A stretch of 64,000 nt of DNA from Desertivirga xinjiangensis (GTDB lineage Bacteria > Bacteroidota > Bacteroidia > Sphingobacteriales > Sphingobacteriaceae): assembly GCF_024436435.1 (NCBI RefSeq), contig NZ_JAFMZP010000001.1, forward strand, positions 1,054,001-1,118,000, in the 5' to 3' direction. Positions 43,844 through 54,098 of this stretch are shown here, one piece after another. Made by a program: the position numbers and the translations under genes. The notes under the pieces are model-generated. The model saw nothing but the letters and a program-made list of their open reading frames with translations. It did not search any database and was not told the origin of the DNA. Within the stretch, counting starts at the first letter, position 1; each line of letters starts with the position of its first letter.

Positions 43844-45048
43844 TGAAGAAGCAATTTTTAGATACTTACCTTTTCATTTTAGGGTTTCTCAGCTTGTTTT
43901 CGGCTGGTTGTGTGAAAGTAGAATACAGCAAGATAGACGAACCTGCATATCTGAGGGTCTTCAATAATATAAACTATGTGCAAACACTTGGCAGCAAAGA
44001 TGATAAGGTGCCATTTTTTTGTATGCTCATTAATCCGGTGCTTGACGACAGCGGAATGCCGGTCAGTGCTGGGATCGTAGGCGATTTTTTGGATAAGCGG
44101 GCAGCCTATGCACCTCCGTATCCGTCTCATGTCGGTACCAGCATTTCTGTAAATAATCCTGAATACCCCGGCAAGGAGAATGTATTGGTTGGGCCTGTAT
44201 TGAACGGCTTTGATCTAAGCAGCTGGGCTCAGGTGCCTTCTGGCAAACTGAGGATTATGTTTGTTTATCGTCCCAAAAATACGGTTCCTTTCTTTCAGCT
44301 GGAGAATCATCTCAAGAAAGATATTTTGGTTGACACTGTCATAGATCTTTCGGTTAAAGAAGTTTATACCCTGCATTTGCTGCAGAAAGATTTTGTGACC
44401 AAACGCAGCGGCATTCTCTTACGTCAGGAGAATTTTCATAAGCTGCCTTTGTCTGATTCCCTTGCTTATGTCAACTTTTATAACATGAGCGCAAAGGGAT
44501 ACTGGGAGGCAGACAAGTCCCTGAAGGCCGATAATTATCGTTTAAAGAGTTTTCAAGGTGGGATGAGAGATGAGATGAATGTCTTTCTCACACTCTATGA
44601 AACTGAATCGAATTTAAGCCATCTGGGTGAGACAGTTTCTGGATATAAAGGGAAATACGTCAGCAATGTCAAGTTAAACACGACAACCGGGGTGGTAAAT
44701 TCTTATGTGAGTTTCCCCGTCTGGGCGAGCGGCAAATCCGATGGCATAAAGACAGATATTTGGCAGCGTTTCGATTTCTTTACTCCTGGTATGGACATCG
44801 CTAACAATCCCTTTTATCACAGTTCTATTGATAACGGAGGAAATTGGGCGGCGGTCAACTGCCTGGCCAAAGGACAGACAGGACTGACTAGCAATGATAA
44901 CGGGGCGCTACTTCCCAATTTGCTGGTAAACATTCATTCTGGTACTTATAATCCTAAAACATTTGCAACAGTTAATACCATTGAAGTTGTGAATGGCGAG
45001 GTATACCTGACAACAATCCAGCGGAAATATGCACCTCCGATTTATTGA
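43843..45048 (+). CDS. Lipoprotein of unknown function
   Basis: A 401-residue lipoprotein; signal and lipobox LFSAGC at about 18-23, then 'VKVEYSKIDEPAYLRVFNNI'. Beta-sandwich-like throughout; 'AYLRVFN' and 'LAYVNFYNMSAKG' resemble DUF4397-type strands. ATG overlaps the previous stop by one base. In a surface uptake operon it may bind the substrate or hold the receptor complex. No specific domain known to me. Confidence 0.6.
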   Translation: MKKQFLDTYLFILGFLSLFSAGCVKVEYSKIDEPAYLRVFNNINYVQTLGSKDDKVPFFCMLINPVLDDSGMPVSAGIVGDFLDKRAAYAPPYPSHVGTSISVNNPEYPGKENVLVGPVLNGFDLSSWAQVPSGKLRIMFVYRPKNTVPFFQLENHLKKDILVDTVIDLSVKEVYTLHLLQKDFVTKRSGILLRQENFHKLPLSDSLAYVNFYNMSAKGYWEADKSLKADNYRLKSFQGGMRDEMNVFLTLYETESNLSHLGETVSGYKGKYVSNVKLNTTTGVVNSYVSFPVWASGKSDGIKTDIWQRFDFFTPGMDIANNPFYHSSIDNGGNWAAVNCLAKGQTGLTSNDNGALLPNLLVNIHSGTYNPKTFATVNTIEVVNGEVYLTTIQRKYAPPIY

Positions 45049-45076
45049 TTCACCGAATTGTAAATTCAAAGGAAAG

Positions 45077-46135
45077 ATGAAAAACTTAAAATATTTATGG
45101 TTGCTGGCAGTGTCCTTCTGTGGCCTGTTGGCATGTAAGCATGATGAATTATCCGTCATCAAGCCTAATGAGAACATTCGGCCTGCAGCAGATTTCGTGA
45201 AAAATAATTATGAAACGAGTCTGTTTTTTGCGGCTATCGAAAAGTCAGGTTACAAAGAACAACTCAATGGACCCGGCCCCTTCACTGTATTAGCGCCAAC
45301 CAATGCAGCATTCAATGGATTGGGTATATACTATCCTTCTGATTTTGACCGCATAGATGCGGATAGTCTTAAAAGGCTGATTGGCTATCATATTCTCCCC
45401 AGAAGGCTTAGAACGAGTGATGTACCTGCCAATGGGGTGGATGTGCGATATGCTACTTTAGAAGGGACGGAATTATATACTTCACTGGCTTCGTTGAATG
45501 CAAATGGCGGTCCAGCAGGCAATACCCTTTATTTTAGCGGAGCATTAGCTTCCCGTAAAGATGTTGTACTCGCTAACGGCGTACTACATGTATTGGAAAA
45601 AGTGATGAAGCCGGCATTCCAAACAACAACCGCACAATGGCTGGAGCAGCATGCAGAATACAGCGTTTTTGTTGCGGGACTCAAGAAGTTCAATCTCTGG
45701 GAGCAATTGACTACATCTGGACCCTTTACCATTTTTGCACCAGACAACGATGCGTTACAAGAAGTGGGAATTAATCTGGAATCCATCAGAGATATGGACA
45801 CTTCGCTGTATAAGGGCGATTTGCTCTTTGGATGCTACTTGCTTTACAATAGACATTTTTTTGTAAACGATCTGCGGCTCTTTGAAGCGATTAATTCCAA
45901 TGGGAGGTACAAATATTTACTAAAGAATGATACCCACCAAATGGAAATTTTTGGTGATTACAATTCGGACTGGGGATATGAGCTCATCTTAAGGACGGGC
46001 GGCGGACCTTTAGACTGGATTGTAAAGACTGCACATAGTCCGCTGATTGCAAAGAATGATAATTTATGTAGTAATGGTTTGGTTCATCATCTCGGAACTG
46101 GATTGGTCAGCCCTGAACAAGCGTATAAAAACTAA
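45077..46135 (+). CDS. Fasciclin-domain lipoprotein 1
   Basis: About 352 residues from ATG 45077 (MKNLKYLWLLAVSFCGLLAC, lipobox LLAC). Two fasciclin (FAS1) domains: 'TSLFFAAIEKSGYKEQLN' with 'GPFTVLAPTNAAFNGLG' and later 'YSVFVAGLKKFNLWEQLTTS' with 'GPFTIFAPDNDALQEVG', each with an H-box-like 'IGYHILP'. FAS1 domains mediate adhesion or bind sugars. First of three tandem FAS1 lipoproteins. Distance to the previous stop is 28 bases. Confidence 0.9.
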   Translation: MKNLKYLWLLAVSFCGLLACKHDELSVIKPNENIRPAADFVKNNYETSLFFAAIEKSGYKEQLNGPGPFTVLAPTNAAFNGLGIYYPSDFDRIDADSLKRLIGYHILPRRLRTSDVPANGVDVRYATLEGTELYTSLASLNANGGPAGNTLYFSGALASRKDVVLANGVLHVLEKVMKPAFQTTTAQWLEQHAEYSVFVAGLKKFNLWEQLTTSGPFTIFAPDNDALQEVGINLESIRDMDTSLYKGDLLFGCYLLYNRHFFVNDLRLFEAINSNGRYKYLLKNDTHQMEIFGDYNSDWGYELILRTGGGPLDWIVKTAHSPLIAKNDNLCSNGLVHHLGTGLVSPEQAYKN

Positions 46136-46138
46136 TAC

Positions 46139-47485
46139 ATGATGAAAAAAGATATTTTAAAAAATATAGAACACTCTCTGTTTATACTACCGCTGGCGCT
46201 GTTGTTATTCGGCATGGCTGCATGTAGTAAAACAGAGTTTTTACCGGATCCTGAAGGCGTGCAAGTGCCTTTTGAGGAAACAGCTACGCAAACGGTAGAA
46301 CAGTTGCTGGCGGCCTCTGATGCAGAGATCTATTACGAAGCCTGGCAGAAAAGTAATTTAAAGAACGAAATCGCAGCAAAGGGCAGTAAGTTTGACTTTA
46401 CAATATTTGCTCCTGACGACGCAGCCATGCAGGCGGCGGGATTAACAAGTGCGGTCATTCGGCAAATGCCAATGGATGAACTGGATAATTTGCTTCTGTT
46501 TTACACATCTATAGGTAAACTCGATGCTAATGTATTGAAAAACAGGAGTGATAATTATGTAGTGAAAAGTATGCTGCAGCATCCCGGGCTGTATGTTGAG
46601 CATTTTGAGAACCCAGATTCTTATCCTGGAGGATACGATCATTATTTCTACAGAAACTACATGGCCGTTGCTGCTGGGGATTTGCTGGTTAATGGAAAAA
46701 ACACCGGGAAGCTTAGCTATTCTGCAGCCAAAAATGGCGCCTTATTTATCCTCGGAAAAACAATCGAAAAACCGACTAAAACTAAATTGCAGGTACTCAG
46801 GGAAGATGGAAGATTTACGATGTACCTGGAATCCCAGCGACTTACAGATGAAATGTACCTTGGAAAAATAGGTGATGGAATAGAACCGTTATTTGGTTAC
46901 AGGCCAGAAAAGGAGGAAATCAAAAGAGATTTTGCTTATGAGCGCTTGTATTATGACGAGGATATGGAATTTATCGATTATGGTTATTCTGCTCCAAATA
47001 TCGTGATATCAACATTATTTGTTCCCACTGATGATGCTTTCCATAAGGCAGGATTTCAGACTGTAGCAGATATTCTAAGATTTAATGAAGAACGGGGTAA
47101 TGCATTCTTTGATGAGAACACGTATCAGGCAACGGGTGGTTATCCATTGGATACAATAATGAATTTCCATCGTGATTGGGGGCGCTTCTTCGCCCCTAAA
47201 GATCCGAGTTATGGACTTGCACGCAACAATGCCACGGTATTTTACTCCAACGATCTAAACACTTCATTGCAAAACTATATGGTGAATATTGGTGGAAGTG
47301 CTCAACCTATATACGCATATAAAATGCCGCTTGCATTTTCAATAATTAACAACAAGATTCAGATCCAGGTCCCCGGCTCCGATAGGCCGGCGGCAACAAT
47401 AGTGGAGGCCGACATCAATACGCTCAATGGGCCTATTCATGTCATAGATCAGCTACTTATCCCGAAGGGATTTAAACTATTTTAA
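46139..47485 (+). CDS. Fasciclin-domain lipoprotein 2
   Basis: About 448 residues, lipobox MAAC near 28-31 with an unusually long N-terminal region before it (MMKKDILKNIEHSLFILP); Met2 is equally likely. FAS1 marks: 'DAEIYYEAWQKSNLKNEIAA', 'KFDFTIFAPDDAAMQAAG', and later 'NIVISTLFVPTDDAFHKAG'. The second domain is degenerate. It lies 3 bases after the previous gene and is followed two bases later by another of the kind. Acts at the cell surface; ligand unknown. Confidence 0.85.
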   Translation: MMKKDILKNIEHSLFILPLALLLFGMAACSKTEFLPDPEGVQVPFEETATQTVEQLLAASDAEIYYEAWQKSNLKNEIAAKGSKFDFTIFAPDDAAMQAAGLTSAVIRQMPMDELDNLLLFYTSIGKLDANVLKNRSDNYVVKSMLQHPGLYVEHFENPDSYPGGYDHYFYRNYMAVAAGDLLVNGKNTGKLSYSAAKNGALFILGKTIEKPTKTKLQVLREDGRFTMYLESQRLTDEMYLGKIGDGIEPLFGYRPEKEEIKRDFAYERLYYDEDMEFIDYGYSAPNIVISTLFVPTDDAFHKAGFQTVADILRFNEERGNAFFDENTYQATGGYPLDTIMNFHRDWGRFFAPKDPSYGLARNNATVFYSNDLNTSLQNYMVNIGGSAQPIYAYKMPLAFSIINNKIQIQVPGSDRPAATIVEADINTLNGPIHVIDQLLIPKGFKLF

Positions 47486-47486
47486 T

Positions 47487-48497
47487 ATGACACAGCGTAT
47501 TTCTCTACACCAACATAGCAAAAAAGTATGGTCTCTTTTCCTGGTCGTCCTGCTCGGATCCTCTTGCAGCAAAAACGAACAGGGGCTATCTGACTATGAT
47601 AACAACAAGATCAACCTGGTAATTGCGGATAATTTCAATCTTTCGGCGTTTAGCGCAACTTTGCAGCGTAGTCAGCTGGATCGGGAATTACAAAACGGCG
47701 CTGGACCTTATACCACGTTGGCGCCTTCGGATGTGGCATTCGGGAAGGCCGGTTATAACGGAGCCGTAGGGGTAATGACTGCCGATCCGGCCATAGTTTC
47801 GCACATTGCCAGGTATCATACGCTGGACGGAAAGTACGAACTGAACAGACTACCATTTTTGTTCAACCAGGAACTGCGTTCCAGGGGAGGGAAACTATAT
47901 GCCACGCATTGGGTTAAAGGGCAGGATACGATCCTTACCATCAACGGATCCAGGGTCTTAGCTCAAAATGTTCCGGCTTCCAATGGTCTGATCCAGGTAT
48001 TGAACCGGGTGCTGACTCCTTATCTGCACGATGTGCTGACTGATGCCATCGCAGCAGAATCCAATATTACGCTCTTTACCCAGGCGGTCAAAGTAGCCGG
48101 ATTGATGGATGTGATAAGTGCCGAGGGTCCTTATACTGTCTTTGCGCCAAATAATGCTGCTATGCAGGCGCTTGGTTACAGTAGTATAGAACAAATTTCG
48201 GCTACCGATCCTAAACTGCTGAAAGATATGGTAAACTATCATATTGTTAAAGACCGGAGATTTATTTACGATTACATTTTAAGTACAGGACCATCTAACA
48301 CAAGTCGCCAGGCTATGCTGGACGGCAATTCAGTGAACATCCATTTGGTTCCAGACAGCAATGGCCCTGGAAGCTTTAGCGGAATTACCCTTAAGGGAAC
48401 TGGAAATACAACTGATTCAAAATTAGTTAAACAAGATATCCTGACCGGCAATGGCGTATTACATATTATTGATGGAGCGTTGCGTATTACCCAATAA
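47487..48497 (+). CDS. Fasciclin-domain lipoprotein 3
   Basis: A 336-residue protein with a lipobox at LGSSC (about residue 27), then two FAS1 domains: 'LSAFSATLQRSQLDRELQ' with 'GPYTTLAPSDVAFGKAG', and 'ITLFTQAVKVAGLMDVIS' with 'GPYTVFAPNNAAMQALGY', ending 'GNGVLHIIDGALRI', the classic FAS1 closing motif. Best-preserved of the three. Next gene 31 bases on. Confidence 0.92.
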   Translation: MTQRISLHQHSKKVWSLFLVVLLGSSCSKNEQGLSDYDNNKINLVIADNFNLSAFSATLQRSQLDRELQNGAGPYTTLAPSDVAFGKAGYNGAVGVMTADPAIVSHIARYHTLDGKYELNRLPFLFNQELRSRGGKLYATHWVKGQDTILTINGSRVLAQNVPASNGLIQVLNRVLTPYLHDVLTDAIAAESNITLFTQAVKVAGLMDVISAEGPYTVFAPNNAAMQALGYSSIEQISATDPKLLKDMVNYHIVKDRRFIYDYILSTGPSNTSRQAMLDGNSVNIHLVPDSNGPGSFSGITLKGTGNTTDSKLVKQDILTGNGVLHIIDGALRITQ

Positions 48498-48528
48498 CAG
48501 GTAAAAGCATAAATAATTAAGAGTAAAA

Positions 48529-51500
48529 ATGAAGAATATATATTCACTGGGCATGCTATGCGTGCTGATATTGGTGTCGCTTTACAGCTTGGCTCAAGAA
48601 ACGAGTGGTTCGTTAGCCGGGCAAGTCAAAGATGCCAGGGGAGAAGCTATACCCGGAGCAACTATAGTTGCCGTTCACACTCCCTCAGGTACACGTTATG
48701 CCATCTCTACCGATGCAGATGGCCGGTATTTCCTGAATAATTTGCGTATTGGTGCACCTTATATGGTAACAGCTTCAACTTTGGGGATGAAAAGCGCCGT
48801 AAGTAACGATGTAGCCGTTCGTTTGGGTGGAACGCAGCAACTCAACTTCCTTTTGGAAGAGAATACCCAGGAATTAAATACTGTAGTAGTTTCTGCAAGA
48901 AGTACCGGCCGGCAAAATGCAAATAACTACGGGACAGGTAAAAATATCAGTGGAGAGCAGGTGAAAAATATGCCTACTATTTCCCGAAGCATTACTGATA
49001 TTACCCGTTTAACGGCTCAGGGAAGTCGTGATAATAGTTTCGGCGGTACAAATTTTCGATACAATAATGTAACCATAGATGGTGCGGTCAACAACGATGC
49101 TATTGGTTTTAGTCCTTCACTGGGTGGGCAAACCGGCACTTCAGGTATGAATGGTAGCAGTACCAGGACCAATCCTGTTTCTTTGGACGCAATAGAGGAC
49201 ATGCAGGTTTATCTTGCTCCGTTTGATGTTAAGATTGGAAATTTTACCGGGGGATCTATCAACGCTGTTACGCGTAGCGGGACCAACAAAATAAGCGGTT
49301 CAGTATACGGTTTTGGCAGAAATGCAGCTATAACAGGTAATGATCGTGTAGGTAGCCTCGGCAAGATGAACAGCGATTTTCAGGACTATCAGGCAGGTTT
49401 CCGTATCGGTTTCCCAATTATTAAAAATAAATTATTCTTCTTCAGTAACGAGGAAGTTACCCACCGTCAGGATCCAACTCAACTTGTTGCAGGCTCCGCA
49501 GAAACAGGTCACATATTCAGCGTTGCTGATGCTCAATCTATTGAAAATGCTGCAAAAAATCAATATGGGAGTGTTTTTGACGTGGGAACCGCCGGCGTTT
49601 ATACCAACTGGAGTAAATCTCAAAAATTCTTTAACCGTTTGGATTGGAACATCAGCGATAAACATCAGTTAGCAGTTAGAAATAATACGATTTTTAGTAA
49701 AGCTACACATATGGATCGCGACCAGCAGGATTTTAGGTTCAGCAGTATGGCTTTCCAGCAGGAAAACAATCAAACCAGCACCGTTGCAGAATTAAAAAGC
49801 CGTTTTGGTAATCAGCTATCGGGTAATTTGCTTATAGGCTTTACACGAGTGAGTGATAGCCGGGATCCTTTAAGCGATCCCACTTTGCCGCAAGTGCAGA
49901 TCATGGGGCGCACACCCGGTACTACCATCTATTTAGGTACAGATCGTGAAGCAAGTATCTTCAATATGAAACAGCAAACCTGGGAGTTTACAGCCAATCT
50001 GAACTGGACTAAAGGGCGCCATAAATTTTTAGTGGGTACACACAATGAGCTGTATGCTATCCAATATGGTTTTGTAAATGCCTGGAATGGCCGTGTAGAC
50101 TACCAGAGCATAGAAGATTTTATCACCAATAACCCTAACAGGGTAAGGGGCAGTTATAACTATACCAACAACACCAGGGACTATTTGCTCGATCATCCGG
50201 CAGCAGATTTTGATGTAAACATGTACAGTGTGTATGTGCAGGATGAAATCAGGGTTAGTGATAAACTGCGCATTACGCCGGGGATGAGGGCCGACCTTGT
50301 ACACCTGCCTACCATGCCAACTTTAAGCAATAAGGTTCGTAACATTATGGACGATCCTAATTTTGGCACTACTTATTCCTATACTCCTTTGAATCGTATC
50401 CAGAATAAATTTCTAAACAAGACGCAATTGTCGCCCAGATTAGGTTTCAGGTATGATGCGCTGGGCAACCAGAAATTGATCTTCAGGGGAGGTCTGGGGA
50501 TGTTTACAGGTCGTATTCCATTTGCATGGCTGGCTTATGCTTATTATAATACAGGAGATAGTTTTGGTGCTATCGATCAAAGGGCCGATCAGCAGCCTTT
50601 CAGTCCAGGCAGTGATCCCATCAAACCAAGCCCGAATGGTATTGGCGATTTTATTGAACAAAACGGAACGGTAATTAATAATCCAAACAGCGGACGTACA
50701 CAAGTAGATTTGGTTGATAACGGATTTGTTATGCCGCAGGTTTTACGTGGTAGCTTAGGAGTAGACTACGAAACAAAAAATAACTGGCGTTTTACAATTG
50801 AAGGAATGTACACGAAAAGTTTAAAGGATGTATTATTCCAACAGTTAAATACTAAAGATAACCCTCTTTATTATGGTTACGATAAGGAAAAGCAACAGCC
50901 CGTATATGGAGGAACAGTCGATCCGCAGTTTTCGAACGTTTATTTGCTAAGCAATACCAGTGAAGGTTACCGTTATAGCCTTACAGGCACTGTTTCTAAA
51001 GTATTGGGCAAAGTGTTAAATGTCAGTGCTTCCTACACTTATGGAGAATCAAAAGACCTGAGCAATGGAGTTCGTAATTCTATGGAAAGCAACTGGCAGT
51101 TAAATCAATCTCTCATTCCAAACAATCCGTCCTTAAGTTATAGTAATTTTGATGTCCGCCACCGCATAGTATCCAGTATCAGTTATAATCATGAATGGAA
51201 AAAAACAGGCAAGACAAATATCAACTTGTTTTTTAGCGCTCAATCAGGAAGCCCCTTTACCTATGGTATTGTAAATGCGAGTACGCAGGGCCTGCCACAA
51301 CAGGTAAGTTTAAGTTATATCCCGCTGCCTGAAGAGGCTATTAACTATTTTAAGAACACCCCAGTACAAACTGCGGAACAACAAGCTGTGGCATTTAACG
51401 AATTTATTGATGGAAATGAATATCTGAGCAGCAGAAGAGGGATGTATACTGAGCGTAATAAAGGTCGTACGCTTTGGAATGTTCAAGCTGATTTGCGTTT

Positions 51501-51786
51501 GGCGCACGAATTATTCATCAATAAAAATAATTCGCAATCGTTAAGCTTTACTGTGGATGTAATGAATATAACTAACCTGATCAACAAGCGTTGGGGAATT
51601 CAGTATTTTTCACCAAATACATTTAACTCCACCAGTAGTGTAGGCTTAACACCCGTGTTGTTTCCTCCGCAACAAAATGCAAATAATTATCCGGTTTTTA
51701 CCTTTAATAACCCTGGTAAGCCTTACAGCATCGATTATTTTGGATCAAGGACCCAAATGCAATTGGGATTAAGATATAGCTTTTAA
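48529..51786 (+). CDS. Oar-like TonB-dependent receptor
   Basis: A 1085-residue outer-membrane protein. Signal peptide to about residue 23 (LVSLYSLAQ), then a carboxypeptidase-regulatory-like domain ('SLAGQVKDARGEAIPGATIV'), a plug with 'SRSITDITRLTAQGSRDN' and 'NNVTIDGAVNNDAIGFSPS', and a long barrel ending 'RTQMQLGLRYSF'. No STN domain, so it does not signal through FecR. The plug is of the Oar type, found in Bacteroidota and myxobacteria. It is the second receptor in the operon, likely for a partner ligand. Confidence 0.92.
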   Translation: MKNIYSLGMLCVLILVSLYSLAQETSGSLAGQVKDARGEAIPGATIVAVHTPSGTRYAISTDADGRYFLNNLRIGAPYMVTASTLGMKSAVSNDVAVRLGGTQQLNFLLEENTQELNTVVVSARSTGRQNANNYGTGKNISGEQVKNMPTISRSITDITRLTAQGSRDNSFGGTNFRYNNVTIDGAVNNDAIGFSPSLGGQTGTSGMNGSSTRTNPVSLDAIEDMQVYLAPFDVKIGNFTGGSINAVTRSGTNKISGSVYGFGRNAAITGNDRVGSLGKMNSDFQDYQAGFRIGFPIIKNKLFFFSNEEVTHRQDPTQLVAGSAETGHIFSVADAQSIENAAKNQYGSVFDVGTAGVYTNWSKSQKFFNRLDWNISDKHQLAVRNNTIFSKATHMDRDQQDFRFSSMAFQQENNQTSTVAELKSRFGNQLSGNLLIGFTRVSDSRDPLSDPTLPQVQIMGRTPGTTIYLGTDREASIFNMKQQTWEFTANLNWTKGRHKFLVGTHNELYAIQYGFVNAWNGRVDYQSIEDFITNNPNRVRGSYNYTNNTRDYLLDHPAADFDVNMYSVYVQDEIRVSDKLRITPGMRADLVHLPTMPTLSNKVRNIMDDPNFGTTYSYTPLNRIQNKFLNKTQLSPRLGFRYDALGNQKLIFRGGLGMFTGRIPFAWLAYAYYNTGDSFGAIDQRADQQPFSPGSDPIKPSPNGIGDFIEQNGTVINNPNSGRTQVDLVDNGFVMPQVLRGSLGVDYETKNNWRFTIEGMYTKSLKDVLFQQLNTKDNPLYYGYDKEKQQPVYGGTVDPQFSNVYLLSNTSEGYRYSLTGTVSKVLGKVLNVSASYTYGESKDLSNGVRNSMESNWQLNQSLIPNNPSLSYSNFDVRHRIVSSISYNHEWKKTGKTNINLFFSAQSGSPFTYGIVNASTQGLPQQVSLSYIPLPEEAINYFKNTPVQTAEQQAVAFNEFIDGNEYLSSRRGMYTERNKGRTLWNVQADLRLAHELFINKNNSQSLSFTVDVMNITNLINKRWGIQYFSPNTFNSTSSVGLTPVLFPPQQNANNYPVFTFNNPGKPYSIDYFGSRTQMQLGLRYSF

Positions 51787-51807
51787 AATTTTAATCATAA
51801 AATTAAA

Positions 51808-53967
51808 ATGTATATGATTATTCAACATAAATGGAATTTGAGTATCAGTATGATGCTGTTTCTACTGGCGTTTATAGGTGCTTGTAAAAAAGATAAGACA
51901 GAAGCACCTGTTGCAGAATTTAAGATAGCGGGTTATTATCCTAATAGTGGTAATGCGGGTACTTTGGTCACCATTGAGGGACAAGGGTTTGGATCTGATA
52001 TCAGTCAATATTCTGCCAGCATTTCCGGGAAGAGTGTTGAGGTTATCAGTGCAACCACAACAGCCCTGGTGGTTAGAATGCCCGAAGGAGGAGTAAGCGG
52101 TGCTCTTAGCCTGAAATATGATATGCAAAACTTTGAAATAGGGCATTACACGTATCAGGACCTGAGTGTAACCACAGTGTTCCCCTCCAATGGTCCCGCG
52201 GGTTCTCAGATAAGGATTACAGGAGAGGGATTCAGCAGTACAGACGGACCTGCTACGGTTTTTATTAATGGTAAACCTGCACTTGTTGTAAGTTTATCAG
52301 ATAATATCATTGTTGCAGAAGTACCAGAAGATGCTGGTTTTGGGCCGGTGATGGTAAAGGTGAATGGAAAAGAAGCGCAGGGCCAGAACTTTACATATCA
52401 GGCTATATCATCTATCAAACCTTTAACGGGTGGTAAGAATACGAGAGTAACCATCACAGGTACAGGTTTTGAAGAACTTGCCGAGGGTAACCTGGTGGAA
52501 TTTAATGGAACGGCGGCGAGGGTGCTGGAGGCCGATAACAGCCATTTGGTAGTGCTTGCACCTGATGGGGTACGGACCGGACCCTTATCGGTTAATATCA
52601 ATGGGCAAAAAACTACGGGGCCAATATTTACCGTGGTTGCTCCACCTTCAATTGAGATGGTAACCCCTTTAAGTGGGCCCAAAGGTGCTGAGATGACCAT
52701 TTCCGGTTCTCTCTTCAGTACTGAATTGGATGAAAACAAAGTTTACATTAATAATATTTTAGTTCCTGTTCAATCTGCCAGCGAAAGTCAGATAAAGCTG
52801 GTTGTGCCAGGTGGTACAGGCTCCGGTCTTATTCGTGTTGTAGTAAACGACCAGGAAACAGCAGGGCCCCAATTTAAAGATCAAACCCTGGGTATCGTTT
52901 CAGTAAGTCCTGATAATGGTTTGGCAGGCACAGCGATCACTATCAAAGGGTCAGGTTTCAGTACAATTGCAGCAAATAACAGGGTGTATTTTAATGGAGT
53001 AATGTCTACTGTAAAAACCGCGACTGAAAATACTTTAACACTAGATGCTCCGCAGGGCCTCACGACAGGAGATTTGAAGGTAGTTGTCGGAGCTGAAGAA
53101 GCTTTAGCCCCGCAGCCCTTTAGAAGAGCCGGTGTAATGACGTTGGCCGGTGGACCTAACAGTAATGACTTTGGCCGGTTTATGGCCGGAATAGCGGTAG
53201 ATAACAGCGGTAACGTTTATGTAACAGACAGGTCGAACAAAGTTGTAAAAAAGATTACGCCAAATGGAACGGTAAGTGTATTACAGGCAGATGGAGCCGA
53301 CATTATTTTTGATACTCCGTATGGAATCGTGATCGATAAACAAAATAATATATACGTGTCGGACATTGGACGTAACCATATCAGGAAAATTACCCCTTCA
53401 GGGCAAAACACCATTTATATTTCAGGCTTCTCGCCGGGCCTTATGACATTTGACAATGAAGGCAATCTTTATGTGAACATTAATAGTGCTTATGCGGGGA
53501 TGAATAAGGTAAATACTACTGGTGCATATTCAAAAATCGCAGGTCCGTTTTGGCCAATGGCCCGCCCGGCGGTGGACGCAAATGGAAACCTATATTATGT
53601 GGATGCGGGAACAAGCAGCAGTAATGCCATTAGTCGTGTTTCTGGAGAAACCAATTGGGTTGGTAATTCTGATGCCGGTTACGTAGATGGAACAGGAGCG
53701 CAGGCAAGATTCAATAGTATTAATGGTTTGGCATTGTTCGGAAATGGGAAATTGATTGCCGGAGACCGGTTCAACTATGCGATTAGAGAGATTGATATTG
53801 CCAGCCGAAAGGTTTCGACCTTGGCTAAACTAACGAATGGATTTGCAGATGGCAGTCTTTCTACAGCGAAAATTGCTTCTATGGATGATATGGTTGTTGA
53901 TCAGGAGGGTAATATCTATATTCTAGATGCGCAAAATAACGCCGTGAGAAAAATATTCTTGAAGTAG
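51808..53967 (+). CDS. TIG/IPT and NHL-repeat surface lipoprotein
   Basis: A 719-residue lipoprotein (lipobox FIGAC near 26-30). Five IPT/TIG beta-sandwich repeats fill residues 38-435: each opens like 'GYYPNSGNAGTLVTIEGQGF' or 'PLSGPKGAEMTISGSLF'. Residues 445-719 form a six-bladed NHL propeller ('GIAVDNSGNVYVTDRSNKVV', 'GIVIDKQNNIYVSDIGRNH', 'VDQEGNIYILDAQNNAVRKI'). Such pairs of domains are common in Bacteroidota glycan systems, where they bind polysaccharide. It ends the operon. Confidence 0.9.
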   Translation: MYMIIQHKWNLSISMMLFLLAFIGACKKDKTEAPVAEFKIAGYYPNSGNAGTLVTIEGQGFGSDISQYSASISGKSVEVISATTTALVVRMPEGGVSGALSLKYDMQNFEIGHYTYQDLSVTTVFPSNGPAGSQIRITGEGFSSTDGPATVFINGKPALVVSLSDNIIVAEVPEDAGFGPVMVKVNGKEAQGQNFTYQAISSIKPLTGGKNTRVTITGTGFEELAEGNLVEFNGTAARVLEADNSHLVVLAPDGVRTGPLSVNINGQKTTGPIFTVVAPPSIEMVTPLSGPKGAEMTISGSLFSTELDENKVYINNILVPVQSASESQIKLVVPGGTGSGLIRVVVNDQETAGPQFKDQTLGIVSVSPDNGLAGTAITIKGSGFSTIAANNRVYFNGVMSTVKTATENTLTLDAPQGLTTGDLKVVVGAEEALAPQPFRRAGVMTLAGGPNSNDFGRFMAGIAVDNSGNVYVTDRSNKVVKKITPNGTVSVLQADGADIIFDTPYGIVIDKQNNIYVSDIGRNHIRKITPSGQNTIYISGFSPGLMTFDNEGNLYVNINSAYAGMNKVNTTGAYSKIAGPFWPMARPAVDANGNLYYVDAGTSSSNAISRVSGETNWVGNSDAGYVDGTGAQARFNSINGLALFGNGKLIAGDRFNYAIREIDIASRKVSTLAKLTNGFADGSLSTAKIASMDDMVVDQEGNIYILDAQNNAVRKIFLK

Positions 53968-54059
53968 AATAGGTAAAAATTCAATATGGCTTGTTAAAGT
54001 GGTGGTGTGGTGAAAAGCACTGGATCATCTTAGCAATGCTTGAAAGTAAGATGTCGTTT

Positions 54060-54098
54060 TAACATAAATGCCGGGCTATTAGTACCGGCATTTATGTT
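54060..54098 (+). terminator. Terminator of the fasciclin operon
   Basis: TAACATAAATGCCGG (54060-54074) pairs exactly with CCGGCATTTATGTTA (54084-54098), 9-base loop. About 95 bases past the TIG/NHL stop. The rest of 53968-54519 shows no gene that I can support. Confidence 0.85.
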
